Source: Fervidobacterium sp. (GTDB lineage Bacteria > Thermotogota > Thermotogae > Thermotogales > Fervidobacteriaceae). From it: a stretch of DNA of 9,392 bases. This document shows positions 1 through 6,572 of this stretch, piece after piece (position 1 is the first letter of the stretch; every line of letters starts with the position of its first letter). The translations under genes and the position numbers were made by a program. The stretch lies in NCBI GenBank assembly GCA_003526765.1, contig DPXZ01000151.1, positions 1 to 9,392 of the forward strand, read 5' to 3'. The notes below the pieces were generated by a model, which ran no database searches, was not told where the DNA came from, and saw nothing but the letters and a program-made list of their open reading frames with translations.

Positions 1-1
1 T

Positions 2-1123
2 CCAGGTACGGAAAAAGAAATTACCGTTGATACTATCTGTCTTGCAGTTGGATTGCAACCCAGTGTTGAACTCGTTGCCCAAACTGGAGGAGAGATTAGG
101 TACATCTCTGAACTCGGTGGGTATGTACCAGTGAGAGATGAGAACATGAAAACGACGGTCGATAATGTCTATGTTGCAGGTGATCTTTCAGGTATCGAAG
201 AGGCTTCTACCGCTATGATAGAAGGATACATCGCAGGGTACAACATAGCACAAAAGATTACAGGAAAAGACTTGTCGGAAAAGATTACTGATATGAAAAA
301 TGAGCTCGTTGAATTTAGAAAAGGTCCATTTGCAGCCAAAGTTAGAGAAGGTCTGAAGAAAATGGGTATATCATTCCCGAGCGGTGGATACAGAGAAGAA
401 ATACAGCAGATTCCATCATCACCTTCAAAATTAAAGGCAGTTATTGAATGTCCACAAGCCATTCCATGCAATCCTTGCGAAACATCATGTCCAACTGGCG
501 CAATAAACACTGGTGGAAATATAAATGGTGTACCACAAGTAGATTATGAGAAATGCACAGGGTGTGGCATATGCGTAACTAAATGTCCAGGACTTGCGAT
601 CTTCCTCATGCAACAAAGAGAAGAGCATTCTATAGTTGGAATTCCGTATGAATTCTTACCAATTCCCGAAAAGGGAAGTTCTGTCAAGTTACTAGATAAG
701 AATGGGAAATATGTTGCAGATGGTCAGATAGATAGGGTTATGATCAACAGAAAAGAGAAGACTCATATCGTATTTTTAAAGGTTCCAAAGGGTATGGAAG
801 GTGTTGTAAGGCACTTTGAAATGTCCACCGCTTCGGAAGAGTCACAGGCATACATATGCAGATGTGAAGAAGTTTCAAGAAATGATGTAGAAAAACTGAT
901 AGATGCTGGCATTACGGATTACGAAGAGATCAGAAGAGTATTACGTATCGGTATGGGCCCATGCGGTGGAAAGACTTGTAGAAATGTTGTTTTACAAATA
1001 ATATCCGAAAAAACTGGTGTTCCAATTTCGGAGAGCAGATTGGGCGCATTCAGACCACCTGTTATCCCTCTTCCGATCGATGCTATTGTGAGATATGCGA
1101 AAGGAGTGGATACAGATGAGTGA
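2..1123 (+). CDS. Amino/imino-acid dehydrogenase large subunit: NAD(P)/FAD oxidoreductase with ferredoxin and BFD-like domains (5' partial)
   Basis: The frame is open from the window edge; a TTG at 53 is internal (it falls in the conserved LAVGLQPS segment), so the true start lies upstream. In order: the end of a pyridine-nucleotide-disulfide oxidoreductase fold, with the FAD-contacting VYVAGDLSG segment near 168-194; a two-cluster 4Fe-4S ferredoxin domain at about 449-600, with Cys pattern C-x5-C-x2-C-x3-CP then C-x2-C-x2-C-x3-CP; and a BFD-like 2Fe-2S domain with CRC at 857-865 and CGGKTC at 962-979. This architecture is that of the alpha subunits of dye-linked proline dehydrogenase, hydroxyproline dehydrogenase and HcnB-type complexes. 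In those enzymes the subunit moves electrons away from the catalytic FAD subunit. The FAD subunit is encoded next, overlapping by 8 nt, which supports one complex. The substrate cannot be read from this subunit. A stand-alone NADH oxidoreductase is less likely. Confidence 0.85.
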   Translation, partial: PGTEKEITVDTICLAVGLQPSVELVAQTGGEIRYISELGGYVPVRDENMKTTVDNVYVAGDLSGIEEASTAMIEGYIAGYNIAQKITGKDLSEKITDMKNELVEFRKGPFAAKVREGLKKMGISFPSGGYREEIQQIPSSPSKLKAVIECPQAIPCNPCETSCPTGAINTGGNINGVPQVDYEKCTGCGICVTKCPGLAIFLMQQREEHSIVGIPYEFLPIPEKGSSVKLLDKNGKYVADGQIDRVMINRKEKTHIVFLKVPKGMEGVVRHFEMSTASEESQAYICRCEEVSRNDVEKLIDAGITDYEEIRRVLRIGMGPCGGKTCRNVVLQIISEKTGVPISESRLGAFRPPVIPLPIDAIVRYAKGVDTDE

Positions 1124-2270
1124 GGTAAAAGGAGCATACAATGTTTGCATAATAGGTGGAGGAATAACGGGGACGGCACTGGCATATTCACTTTGCAATT
1201 TGGGTGAAACTTCCGTGGCCGTTTTTGAAAAGTCGTACCTATCTTCTGGTTCTACAGGTCGTTGTGGCGGTGGAATTCGTCAACAATGGTCTACGAAAAA
1301 TAACGTACGTCTTGCAATGAGAAGTGTAGAACTTTTTGAACATTTCAAAGAAGACGTTGGAACTGATATTGAATATTATCAAGGTGGATATCTCATGCTT
1401 TCTTACGATGAAGAAGAGGCAAAACAATTTGAGAAGAACGTTGAAATACAGAGAGAAGAGGGACTTGATGTTGAAATACTAACCCCAAAACAAGTGAGTG
1501 AGAGGTATCCCTATATCAACACAAAAGACCTCGTCCTAGCTACATTTTGCCAGAAAGATGGACATGCCAATCCACACAAGGCGGTTATTGGCTACGCGCA
1601 GGCGGCAAGAAGAATGGGAGCAAAGATATACACACATACAGAGGTCTTGGGAATTGACGTGCAAAACGGTAAGGTTGTTGGAGTTGATACCAATCAAGGA
1701 TATTTCAAATGTGATGCTGTCGTAAATGCATCGGGGCCATGGTCAAAACAAGTATCTCAACTCGTCGGTGTTGATTTGCCAACTGAGAGTTATAGGCATC
1801 AAATCTTCGTGACAGAACCGCTTGAAAATTTCTTCCCGATGATGGCAATAAGTTTTGCGGGGAATTTCTACATGAGACAAGCACAACATGGACAATTCAT
1901 AATGGGCCAAGGCGATAAAGATGAAAAGCCTGGCATAAATTACAACGTAACTTTCAAATTTGAGAAAGAACTCACGGTCAAAATGGTCGAATTATTCCCG
2001 TTTTTGAGAAATCTTAGAATAATGAGACATTGGAGTGGGATGTACAACATGTCACCTGATGCTCAACCTATAATAGGTCAGAGTAATATTGTCAACAATT
2101 ACTTCTATGCAGTGGGATATTCCGGTCATGGATTCATGGTTGCACCAGCTGTGACCGAAGCGTTGGCTGAGCTTATCGTGTTTGGAAAGGCCACTCATAC
2201 CGACATATCTTACCTAAATGTCGATAGATTTGCAAATGCGGAGGTAGAAAAAGAGAAAAATGTAGTATAA
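1116..2270 (+). CDS. DadA/sarcosine-oxidase-beta-like FAD-dependent dehydrogenase, catalytic subunit
   Basis: About 384 residues, the usual size for the DadA/SoxB family of FAD amine oxidoreductases. The N-terminus has the dinucleotide-binding GGGITG (residues 14-19), followed by an acidic residue at the strand end (VAVFEK, E38) and the flavin-contact segment SGSTGRCGGGIRQQW (about 44-58). The C-terminus has SPDAQPIIG and GYSGHGFMVAPA, typical of the FAD-binding end of this family. I chose ATG 1116, not ATG 1095, because AGGAG at 1102-1106 lies 9 nt upstream of it; this start overlaps the previous stop as ATGAGTGA, implying translational coupling. It likely oxidises a secondary amine or amino acid (proline, hydroxyproline, sarcosine or a D-amino acid), handing electrons to the Fe-S subunit. 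Homology alone does not fix the substrate. A glycerol-3-phosphate dehydrogenase role is a weaker alternative. Confidence 0.86.
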   Translation: MSEVKGAYNVCIIGGGITGTALAYSLCNLGETSVAVFEKSYLSSGSTGRCGGGIRQQWSTKNNVRLAMRSVELFEHFKEDVGTDIEYYQGGYLMLSYDEEEAKQFEKNVEIQREEGLDVEILTPKQVSERYPYINTKDLVLATFCQKDGHANPHKAVIGYAQAARRMGAKIYTHTEVLGIDVQNGKVVGVDTNQGYFKCDAVVNASGPWSKQVSQLVGVDLPTESYRHQIFVTEPLENFFPMMAISFAGNFYMRQAQHGQFIMGQGDKDEKPGINYNVTFKFEKELTVKMVELFPFLRNLRIMRHWSGMYNMSPDAQPIIGQSNIVNNYFYAVGYSGHGFMVAPAVTEALAELIVFGKATHTDISYLNVDRFANAEVEKEKNVV

Positions 2271-2271
2271 T
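2266..2271 (+). promoter_or_regulatory. Possible -10 element ahead of the diguanylate cyclase gene
   Basis: A perfect TATAAT spans the stop codon of the preceding dehydrogenase gene, about 44 nt before the TTG start at 2315. No convincing -35 lies 16-18 nt upstream, so this is only a candidate for independent transcription of the cyclase gene. Read-through from the dehydrogenase pair is equally possible. Confidence 0.25.
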
Positions 2272-2314
2272 TTAATGCACAGGGATAGCGATTTTTACAA
2301 AAAGGGGATAGACG

Positions 2315-3727
2315 TTGAGCAAGGTCTTATTGGTTGATGATAGCAGGTTTTGGCGAACAATTCTTGAAGATTTGTTGAAAAAGAATGGATACGAGGTGCT
2401 AGTTGCGGAAAATGCACTTCAAGGAGTTGAAGTTGCCTTGAAGGAGTATCCTGATATAATAATAACCGATTACAATATGCCAGGCATATCAGGATTACAG
2501 ATGTGCCTCTATTTGAGATCAGTTCCTGCATTTAAGAATGCAGGAATTGTTATTCTCACTGGCTCGGATGACATCATAAATGAATTTTGGGCATTTCATA
2601 GTGGTGCGAATAAGTTCATTTCAAAGATGCTGCCTAAAGAACAGCTTGAGTATGAATTGCTGAGATTTATTCATGGAGATTATAAAACGGACTCGTCGTT
2701 GACGCATTATGCAAGTAATATATACGATGTCTTAGAACAGAAGATGAGAACGGAGATACTGAATAGGGAAATATTGTCGCTCATCCAATTTGCAAGGGAT
2801 GAATTTTATGTTATAAACAATTTGAAGAAATTTCTTGAGAATTTTTCAAATTTCGGTGCTTTGGCATTCATGCTGTTATCACCTGTAGAAGGTAGAGTAT
2901 ACAATTTTGGATTCCACGTTCAGAAAGAAAGCCTAAAAAACGGGATAATCTCTGTTATGGAGAGGCCTGTAGAACCATCAACATGGTCATTTTTCGGTGA
3001 ATATGGTGATGACTCAGCATTAGAAGAATTCATCTTCTTCGTTGTAAAATACGATTCCTCAGAAATTTGCGTGATTGCATTTTCTCGTGCATCTGATCCG
3101 AGAGGAGCGTACAATGTATTTATTGAAGCAGAAGAAAGTCTTGGATTGCTTTTCAATACTCTAAATCTATTTAGAGAATTAAAGGTAGCTTCTTCTATTG
3201 ATAATCTCACAGGTTTATTCAACAAGAAGGAGATCTTGAAATTTCTTGATGAAACACATAACTCTCTATCTGAAGCAGTAGCTGAACCAATAGACGATGG
3301 TAAAGTATATTACGTCGCGATGCTTGATATAGATGATTTCAAGAGAGTTAACGATACATATGGTCACTTAGTAGGAGACGAGGTACTGAGAGAGATAGGC
3401 AGAATACTGAGAAAGAGTATTGGTGAGAATACAATGGTGGGTCGCTACGGTGGAGAGGAATTCACCATCGTATTCACCAATACCGATGAAAGGGAAGTAA
3501 TCAGTACTATCGACAACATACTTGATCAAGTTAGAAAGACACAATTCCCAAGTGGAAAGTGTACAATATCATGTGGAGTAGCAAGTTCAAAAAATTACCA
3601 TTCTCCTACGGAAACATTGAAAGCAGCTGATAAGTTACTTTACTTAGCTAAAAAATCAGGTAAAGATAAAGCTGTATACGAATTTTTGCAAAGTGATGAA
3701 CTCTTATCAGACGAAAACGTGTCTTGA
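2315..3727 (+). CDS. Response regulator with C-terminal GGDEF diguanylate cyclase domain
   Basis: 470 residues starting at TTG, with AAGGGG at 2302-2307 seven nt upstream. Residues 1-120 are a receiver domain: acidic pair D8/D9, phosphoacceptor D52 in ITDYNMPG, T82, and K104, where the usual following proline is methionine. Residues about 130-290 look like a GAF-like sensor of unclear ligand. Residues 290-460 are a GGDEF domain: DNLTGLFN at 296-303, metal-binding LDIDDFK, NDTYGH, and the active-site signature GGEEF at 379-383. The key residues for condensing two GTP into cyclic-di-GMP are therefore present. The position of the product-inhibition RxxD site, five residues before the signature, reads GENT, so feedback inhibition through a primary I-site is probably absent. 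The partner histidine kinase is not in the window. It acts in the cytoplasm; no membrane segment is seen. Confidence 0.9.
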   Translation: MSKVLLVDDSRFWRTILEDLLKKNGYEVLVAENALQGVEVALKEYPDIIITDYNMPGISGLQMCLYLRSVPAFKNAGIVILTGSDDIINEFWAFHSGANKFISKMLPKEQLEYELLRFIHGDYKTDSSLTHYASNIYDVLEQKMRTEILNREILSLIQFARDEFYVINNLKKFLENFSNFGALAFMLLSPVEGRVYNFGFHVQKESLKNGIISVMERPVEPSTWSFFGEYGDDSALEEFIFFVVKYDSSEICVIAFSRASDPRGAYNVFIEAEESLGLLFNTLNLFRELKVASSIDNLTGLFNKKEILKFLDETHNSLSEAVAEPIDDGKVYYVAMLDIDDFKRVNDTYGHLVGDEVLREIGRILRKSIGENTMVGRYGGEEFTIVFTNTDEREVISTIDNILDQVRKTQFPSGKCTISCGVASSKNYHSPTETLKAADKLLYLAKKSGKDKAVYEFLQSDELLSDENVS

Positions 3728-3777
3728 ATGCAGTTATTCACAATTAATTATTCATAAAATATCGTGGTTATCAAAAA

Positions 3778-4527
3778 TTACCCGAGGACAACATCGAGAA
3801 TCGACATTATGAGAAAACCAAACACAAGGAAATACGTTGAGAGTCTTTCGTTACCCTTTAGGTGCGTCTCTGGTATTACTTCATCACTTACTACGAACAC
3901 CATAGCACCTGCTGCGAAAGCTAACATGTATGGCAACAGTTTTTGACTAACGAGTATTAGACTAGCACCGAATAGTCCACCAAGTACCTCGACCAAACCA
4001 GTTAAGAGTGTTACAAGCGATGCAGTTTTTACAGAATATCCCGCGTTCAGAAGCGCAACAAAAGTAGCAGAACCTTCGGGTATATTCTGAGTACCTATTG
4101 CAATGGCAACACTCAGTGCTTGTGGTGTAAAACCACTGATTCCGACGGCCATACCTTCTGGAAAGTTGTGAATAGTTATGGCCATGACAAATAACCATAT
4201 TTTGCTAACTCTTTTGAGGTCTGGACCCTCGTGACCCTTTAAAAAGTGCTCGTGCGGTGAAAATTTATCCATGAGGTCTACTATGGCCGCGCCTAATAAG
4301 AAACCAATTGAAAAGCGTAACGGACCACCTGCTTCTAGTGATGGTCCAACCAAACTAAACGCACTGGCAGCTAGCATGATACCTGCAGCCATCCCCAATA
4401 GAGAGTCTATTACTTTTTCACCGAGATGTTTATGAAACAAGAGTAATGGTAAAACACCCAACATCGTAGCAAGTCCAGCTGTGGTGCTGAAAGTTACGCC
4501 CTTAAGAAATGCACTGATATATACCAC
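3778..4527 (-). CDS. ZIP family (GufA-type) divalent metal transporter
   Basis: 249 residues, mostly hydrophobic, with about eight membrane segments. Metal-site motifs of the ZIP family are intact: HNFPEG at 120-125, QNIPEG at 147-152, and an acidic residue in the next helix (E180 in LVEVLGGLFG). The Gln in the second motif matches the GufA/BbZIP branch and fits a two-metal site. The loop around residues 91-99 (PHEHFLKGH) is histidine-rich, as in many ZIP loops. The likely role is import of zinc, iron or related metals; the metal is not readable. The start is awkward: an in-frame TAA sits only two codons upstream of GTG 4527, and GAGGAGG runs straight into that GTG, so the ribosome binding site and the start codon overlap. 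The gene converges with the cyclase gene, and no clear terminator is seen in the 50-nt gap. Confidence 0.9.
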   Translation of the reverse strand: MVYISAFLKGVTFSTTAGLATMLGVLPLLLFHKHLGEKVIDSLLGMAAGIMLAASAFSLVGPSLEAGGPLRFSIGFLLGAAIVDLMDKFSPHEHFLKGHEGPDLKRVSKIWLFVMAITIHNFPEGMAVGISGFTPQALSVAIAIGTQNIPEGSATFVALLNAGYSVKTASLVTLLTGLVEVLGGLFGASLILVSQKLLPYMLAFAAGAMVFVVSDEVIPETHLKGNERLSTYFLVFGFLIMSILDVVLG

Positions 4528-4542
4528 CTCCTCTTAATACTC

Positions 4543-4571
4543 GCAATATTCTGTAACACGATAAGTATTGC
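4543..4571. promoter_or_regulatory. Dyad between the ZIP gene and the 91-residue gene
   Basis: GCAATATT (4543-4550) and AGTATTGC (4564-4571) form an inverted repeat with 7 of 8 positions matching and a 13-nt spacer, in the 68-nt divergent intergenic region. Read on the minus strand, the same bases give TTGCAA-17-AATATT, a mediocre promoter for the ZIP gene. The dyad could be a metalloregulator operator or a chance result of AT-rich promoter sequence. Confidence 0.35.
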
Positions 4572-4595
4572 AAATCTGTGTAGAGAGGTGAGAAA

Positions 4596-4871
4596 ATGGT
4601 TTGCACGGAAATCATTTTTGCACTACTCATACTCATGTTACTAATTGTGATGATTTTTGGTACGATACCGCTCCAGAATGAAACATTAAACGAAGCTATA
4701 AGACAAGAAAAGGCACAAATAATGGCAGAAAATATGTTTTGGGAAACTGTTGATGCAACTTACCTTCAGAACCGTCCTGATCATTTCAACGTTGATTTTG
4801 AGGTTGAAGTCGACGGTCATAAATACTTGGTAACAATAAATGCCTTAAAATACGAAAGGCCTGAAAAATAG
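4596..4871 (+). CDS. Small single-helix membrane protein, pilin-like N-terminus, function unknown
   Basis: 91 residues, not recognised as a named family. ATG 4596 is preceded by AGGTGA at 4586-4591, and an in-frame TAG five codons upstream rules out a longer protein. Residues 6-22 (IIFALLILMLLIVMIFG) are one strong hydrophobic helix at the extreme N-terminus. Then comes a polar, probably helical stretch (NETLNEAIRQEKAQIMAEN), and the last third alternates like beta strands. Glu at position 5 before an uninterrupted hydrophobic helix resembles mature type IV pilins and pseudopilins, but the positively charged leader and Gly cleavage site are absent. The soluble part would most simply lie outside the membrane. 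It is transcribed divergently from the ZIP gene and converges, with an 11-nt gap, on another tiny pilin-like gene. The call as a gene is fairly firm; the function is open. Confidence 0.7.
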   Translation: MVCTEIIFALLILMLLIVMIFGTIPLQNETLNEAIRQEKAQIMAENMFWETVDATYLQNRPDHFNVDFEVEVDGHKYLVTINALKYERPEK

Positions 4872-4882
4872 AAATTTAATCA

Positions 4883-4996
4883 TTATGGATACCCTTTCAA
4901 CCTGATAGCAAGTAAAAACCACAATTTTGAGAGTATAATTGCAGTGAAAATCATGATAATGAGTACTGCAATAAGTACGCTTCCACGTCGTTTCAT
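4883..4996 (-). CDS. 37-residue prepilin-like membrane peptide
   Basis: A short frame, ATG at 4996-4994 and TAA at 4885-4883. It begins MKRRG followed by SVLIAVLIIMIFTAIIL, then SKLWFLLAIRLKGYP. Basic residues plus Gly before a hydrophobic helix is the layout of a prepilin-peptidase site, and Ala instead of Glu at the fifth mature position recalls GspK/PilX-type pseudopilins. The usual globular domain is missing: the protein is almost only the helix. Support for it being real: a promoter-like TTTTCA-16-TATAAT upstream, and a start codon that overlaps the stop of a 12-codon frame with a good ribosome binding site. Its own nearest AAGGGG is 12-13 nt away, long but possible. It may be a complete micro-protein, a remnant of a pseudopilin, or the main part of a gene split by one indel in the G/A-rich leader. 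Confidence 0.5.
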   Translation of the reverse strand: MKRRGSVLIAVLIIMIFTAIILSKLWFLLAIRLKGYP

Positions 4997-5031
4997 TGAG
5001 TATTTATTCCCCTTTTCCCTCTTTCCCCCAT
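4993..5031 (-). other. 12-codon leader frame overlapping the 37-residue gene start
   Basis: ATG at 5031-5029 is preceded by AGGTGA at 5044-5039 with a 7-nt spacer. The frame reads MGERGKRGINTQ and stops with TGA at 4995-4993, overlapping the next ATG as ATGA. Positions 5029-5007 are 23 consecutive purines on the minus strand. It could be a translated leader that couples translation into the 37-residue frame, or the true N-terminus of a longer product now out of frame. Confidence 0.35.
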
Positions 5032-5059
5032 TTTATGTTCACCTCTCATCTCAACACTT

Positions 5060-5087
5060 ATTATAGCACATAGCTAAAGAATGAAAA
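5060..5087 (-). promoter_or_regulatory. Promoter candidate for the 37-residue gene
   Basis: On the minus strand TTTTCA (5087-5082) is followed after 16 nt by a perfect TATAAT (5065-5060), and a ribosome binding site lies at 5044-5039. The -35 part overlaps the T-run of the terminator of the upstream transporter gene, so transcription would end and restart at the same place. Confidence 0.5.
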
Positions 5088-5110
5088 AGGGTGCAGGTTT
5101 TCACCTGCAC
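5084..5110 (-). terminator. Intrinsic terminator of the MFS transporter gene
   Basis: A perfect 8-bp stem, GTGCAGGT paired with ACCTGCAC (5091-5110), closes a 4-nt loop. On the minus strand it is followed by CCTTTTTC. It sits about 40 nt after the transporter stop codon. On the plus strand the bases after the stem have only a short T-run (AATGTTTT), so the signal points mainly to minus-strand termination. Confidence 0.85.
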
Positions 5111-5151
5111 AATGTTTTAACTATTCGCACTTTTGGAGTGTTCTGCATGCT

Positions 5152-6417
5152 CTATCTGTCACTTAAGGGAGGATTAGGATTGTATGCCTCATCTGGTGCT
5201 AGAATTACAAAAAACAGTGACACGATAAGTCCCAAGAGATTTATGGAAAAGAAAAACCAGAATGGATTTAGTCTGTCGATTAGATAGCCATATAAAGCAG
5301 AAGAAATGGGTGTAATTCCCATGGCCATCACGGAAAGTACAGAAAAGACCCTTGATCTCAGTTCTGAAGGTACAAGTATCTGAAGATTTGCGTTCAATGG
5401 TGTGTTGAGGAGTACGTTAAATAAGCTTATGAGAAATGAACTAGTCGAGAAAATTATGAAGAGCATAGACTTGGAGAACCCAAATACAGGCATGATCATT
5501 ATAGAAAAAACAACACCTATAAGTTCTTGAACGATCAACCCACCAATCATCAGAATTTTTGAGCTTACCTTGTGTAACACTATGAGTATCAAAAAGTTTC
5601 CAAGCAGAGCACCAATTGTGAAGAATGTTTGTAATAAACCATATTGAGTTGAACTGAATTGTAAAACTGTGCGGACGATGTATGGAAAAACAACACCAAA
5701 TAGTGGAGATGTAATGAAGTTTATCGCAATGGCAAATGTGAATAGAAATTTCAATCCTCTGTTTGCAACTACAAATTTTATTCCCTCACCAAGTTCTTTA
5801 AATACGTGAACTTCTCCTTCTTTTGGCGTGAATTTGTATATGATAAACATCTCACTGATACCCGATAGGAAGTACAATATTGAGGTCATTAATATGACGT
5901 TTTGAAAGCCGTAAAAGCCATACAACATACCACCGAGGATAGGCCCAATGATGGTAGCACCACTATTTGCCATCGCATTGAACGAAGTCGCTCGCCTCAT
6001 GTGTTCTTTTCTAACAACATCACCAAACATAGCACCTGTTGGACCGTCGAAAATACCATCCAAGAGTGACAAAACCGCTGTGAAGATTAGTAGCAAAGGT
6101 ATGTCGATCTTTCCAAAAACACCTATCAGCCACAAAAGAAACAAAATCATCCCCCTAAGTTCATCTACTAAAACCATGATGTGCTTTCTGTTCATTCTAT
6201 CCCCGAGCACACCGCCAAATGGGGTAGACAAGATCCTTGGGAGGATTTGAAGAACACTGAAGAGTCCCATGATAGTCCCGGAGCCCGTTCTGTCCAACAC
6301 AAAAAGTGGCATTGCAACCATCAAAGCAGAAGCTCCTACAAGAGATTCAAATCTTCCACTTATTACGAGTGCTAGATTTCTCTTTTCATGTTGATAAATT
6401 CTGTTACTCTCTTCCAC
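5152..6417 (-). CDS. Major facilitator superfamily transporter (drug-efflux-like, MFS_3 type)
   Basis: 421 residues from GTG 6417, with about 12 hydrophobic segments along the length. The cytoplasmic loop after the second helix carries GVLGDRMNRKHIMVL, the MFS motif A pattern G-x-L-x-D-R-x-x-R-K. The overall style resembles proton-driven exporters of the MFS_3 (MdfA/EntS-like) kind, so efflux of a small toxic or secreted molecule is likely; the substrate is unknown. I chose GTG 6417 because GGGGGTGA lies 4 nt upstream. A longer frame from TTG 6480 is rejected because that TTG is the first half of the -35 box. The gene stands alone: a strong promoter upstream, a terminator downstream, and a divergent peptidase gene. 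Repeated palindrome-like elements at its promoter suggest repression by an unseen regulator. Confidence 0.85.
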   Translation of the reverse strand: MEESNRIYQHEKRNLALVISGRFESLVGASALMVAMPLFVLDRTGSGTIMGLFSVLQILPRILSTPFGGVLGDRMNRKHIMVLVDELRGMILFLLWLIGVFGKIDIPLLLIFTAVLSLLDGIFDGPTGAMFGDVVRKEHMRRATSFNAMANSGATIIGPILGGMLYGFYGFQNVILMTSILYFLSGISEMFIIYKFTPKEGEVHVFKELGEGIKFVVANRGLKFLFTFAIAINFITSPLFGVVFPYIVRTVLQFSSTQYGLLQTFFTIGALLGNFLILIVLHKVSSKILMIGGLIVQELIGVVFSIMIMPVFGFSKSMLFIIFSTSSFLISLFNVLLNTPLNANLQILVPSELRSRVFSVLSVMAMGITPISSALYGYLIDRLNPFWFFFSINLLGLIVSLFFVILAPDEAYNPNPPLSDR

Positions 6418-6433
6418 AGTATCACCCCCGGAT

Positions 6434-6509
6434 TTTGTTTGTGACAAAAATATTATACTAGTACACAAAAAAATTGTCAATATATGAAAAATATTTGTGT
6501 GATGACAAA
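6434..6509. promoter_or_regulatory. Paired operator-like elements TTTGT...TGACAAA
   Basis: Two related 15-16-bp elements start 60 bp apart: TTTGTTTGTGACAAA (6434-6448) and TTTGTGTGATGACAAA (6494-6509). The first contains the 11-bp palindrome TTTGT-G-ACAAA (6438-6448), lying at the expected transcription start of the MFS gene. The second contains ATTTGT-N6-ACAAAT (6493-6510), just upstream of the -35 box. Their position bracketing the promoter fits repressor binding, perhaps a MarR- or TetR-type protein; the regulator family is a guess. Confidence 0.5.
6452..6480 (-). promoter_or_regulatory. Full-consensus sigma-70-type promoter of the MFS gene
   Basis: On the minus strand TTGACA (6480-6475), a 17-nt spacer and TATAAT (6457-6452) match the vegetative promoter consensus at every position with ideal spacing. 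The predicted transcription start is near 6445, leaving a leader of about 28 nt before the GTG start. A promoter this strong usually needs a repressor, which fits the operator-like repeats around it. Confidence 0.85.
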
Positions 6510-6572
6510 TTAGTATAACGAACCAAATTCATGGTAGAATATCTTATATATGATATCGTGGAGGTGACAATT

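Noticed and set aside
1095..1115. Upstream ATG 1095 for the FAD dehydrogenase subunit
   Set aside because: It would place the AGGAG site inside the coding region; ATG 1116 is correctly spaced from it.
3728..3777. Convergent gap between cyclase and ZIP genes searched for a terminator
   Set aside because: AT-rich with no stable GC stem and no T-run; nothing supportable.
5081..5287. 68-codon plus-strand frame beginning at the MFS terminator
   Set aside because: It starts inside the terminator hairpin region and runs antisense through the MFS gene; no family features and no ribosome binding site.
6418..6480. N-terminal extension of the MFS protein from TTG 6480
   Set aside because: That TTG is part of the TTGACA -35 box and the stretch contains the whole promoter; GTG 6417 has a proper ribosome binding site.
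6531..6572. N-terminal extension of the M42 peptidase from ATG 6531
   Set aside because: No ribosome binding site precedes it, while GGAGGTGA sits 5 nt before GTG 6573 and family length fits the shorter form.
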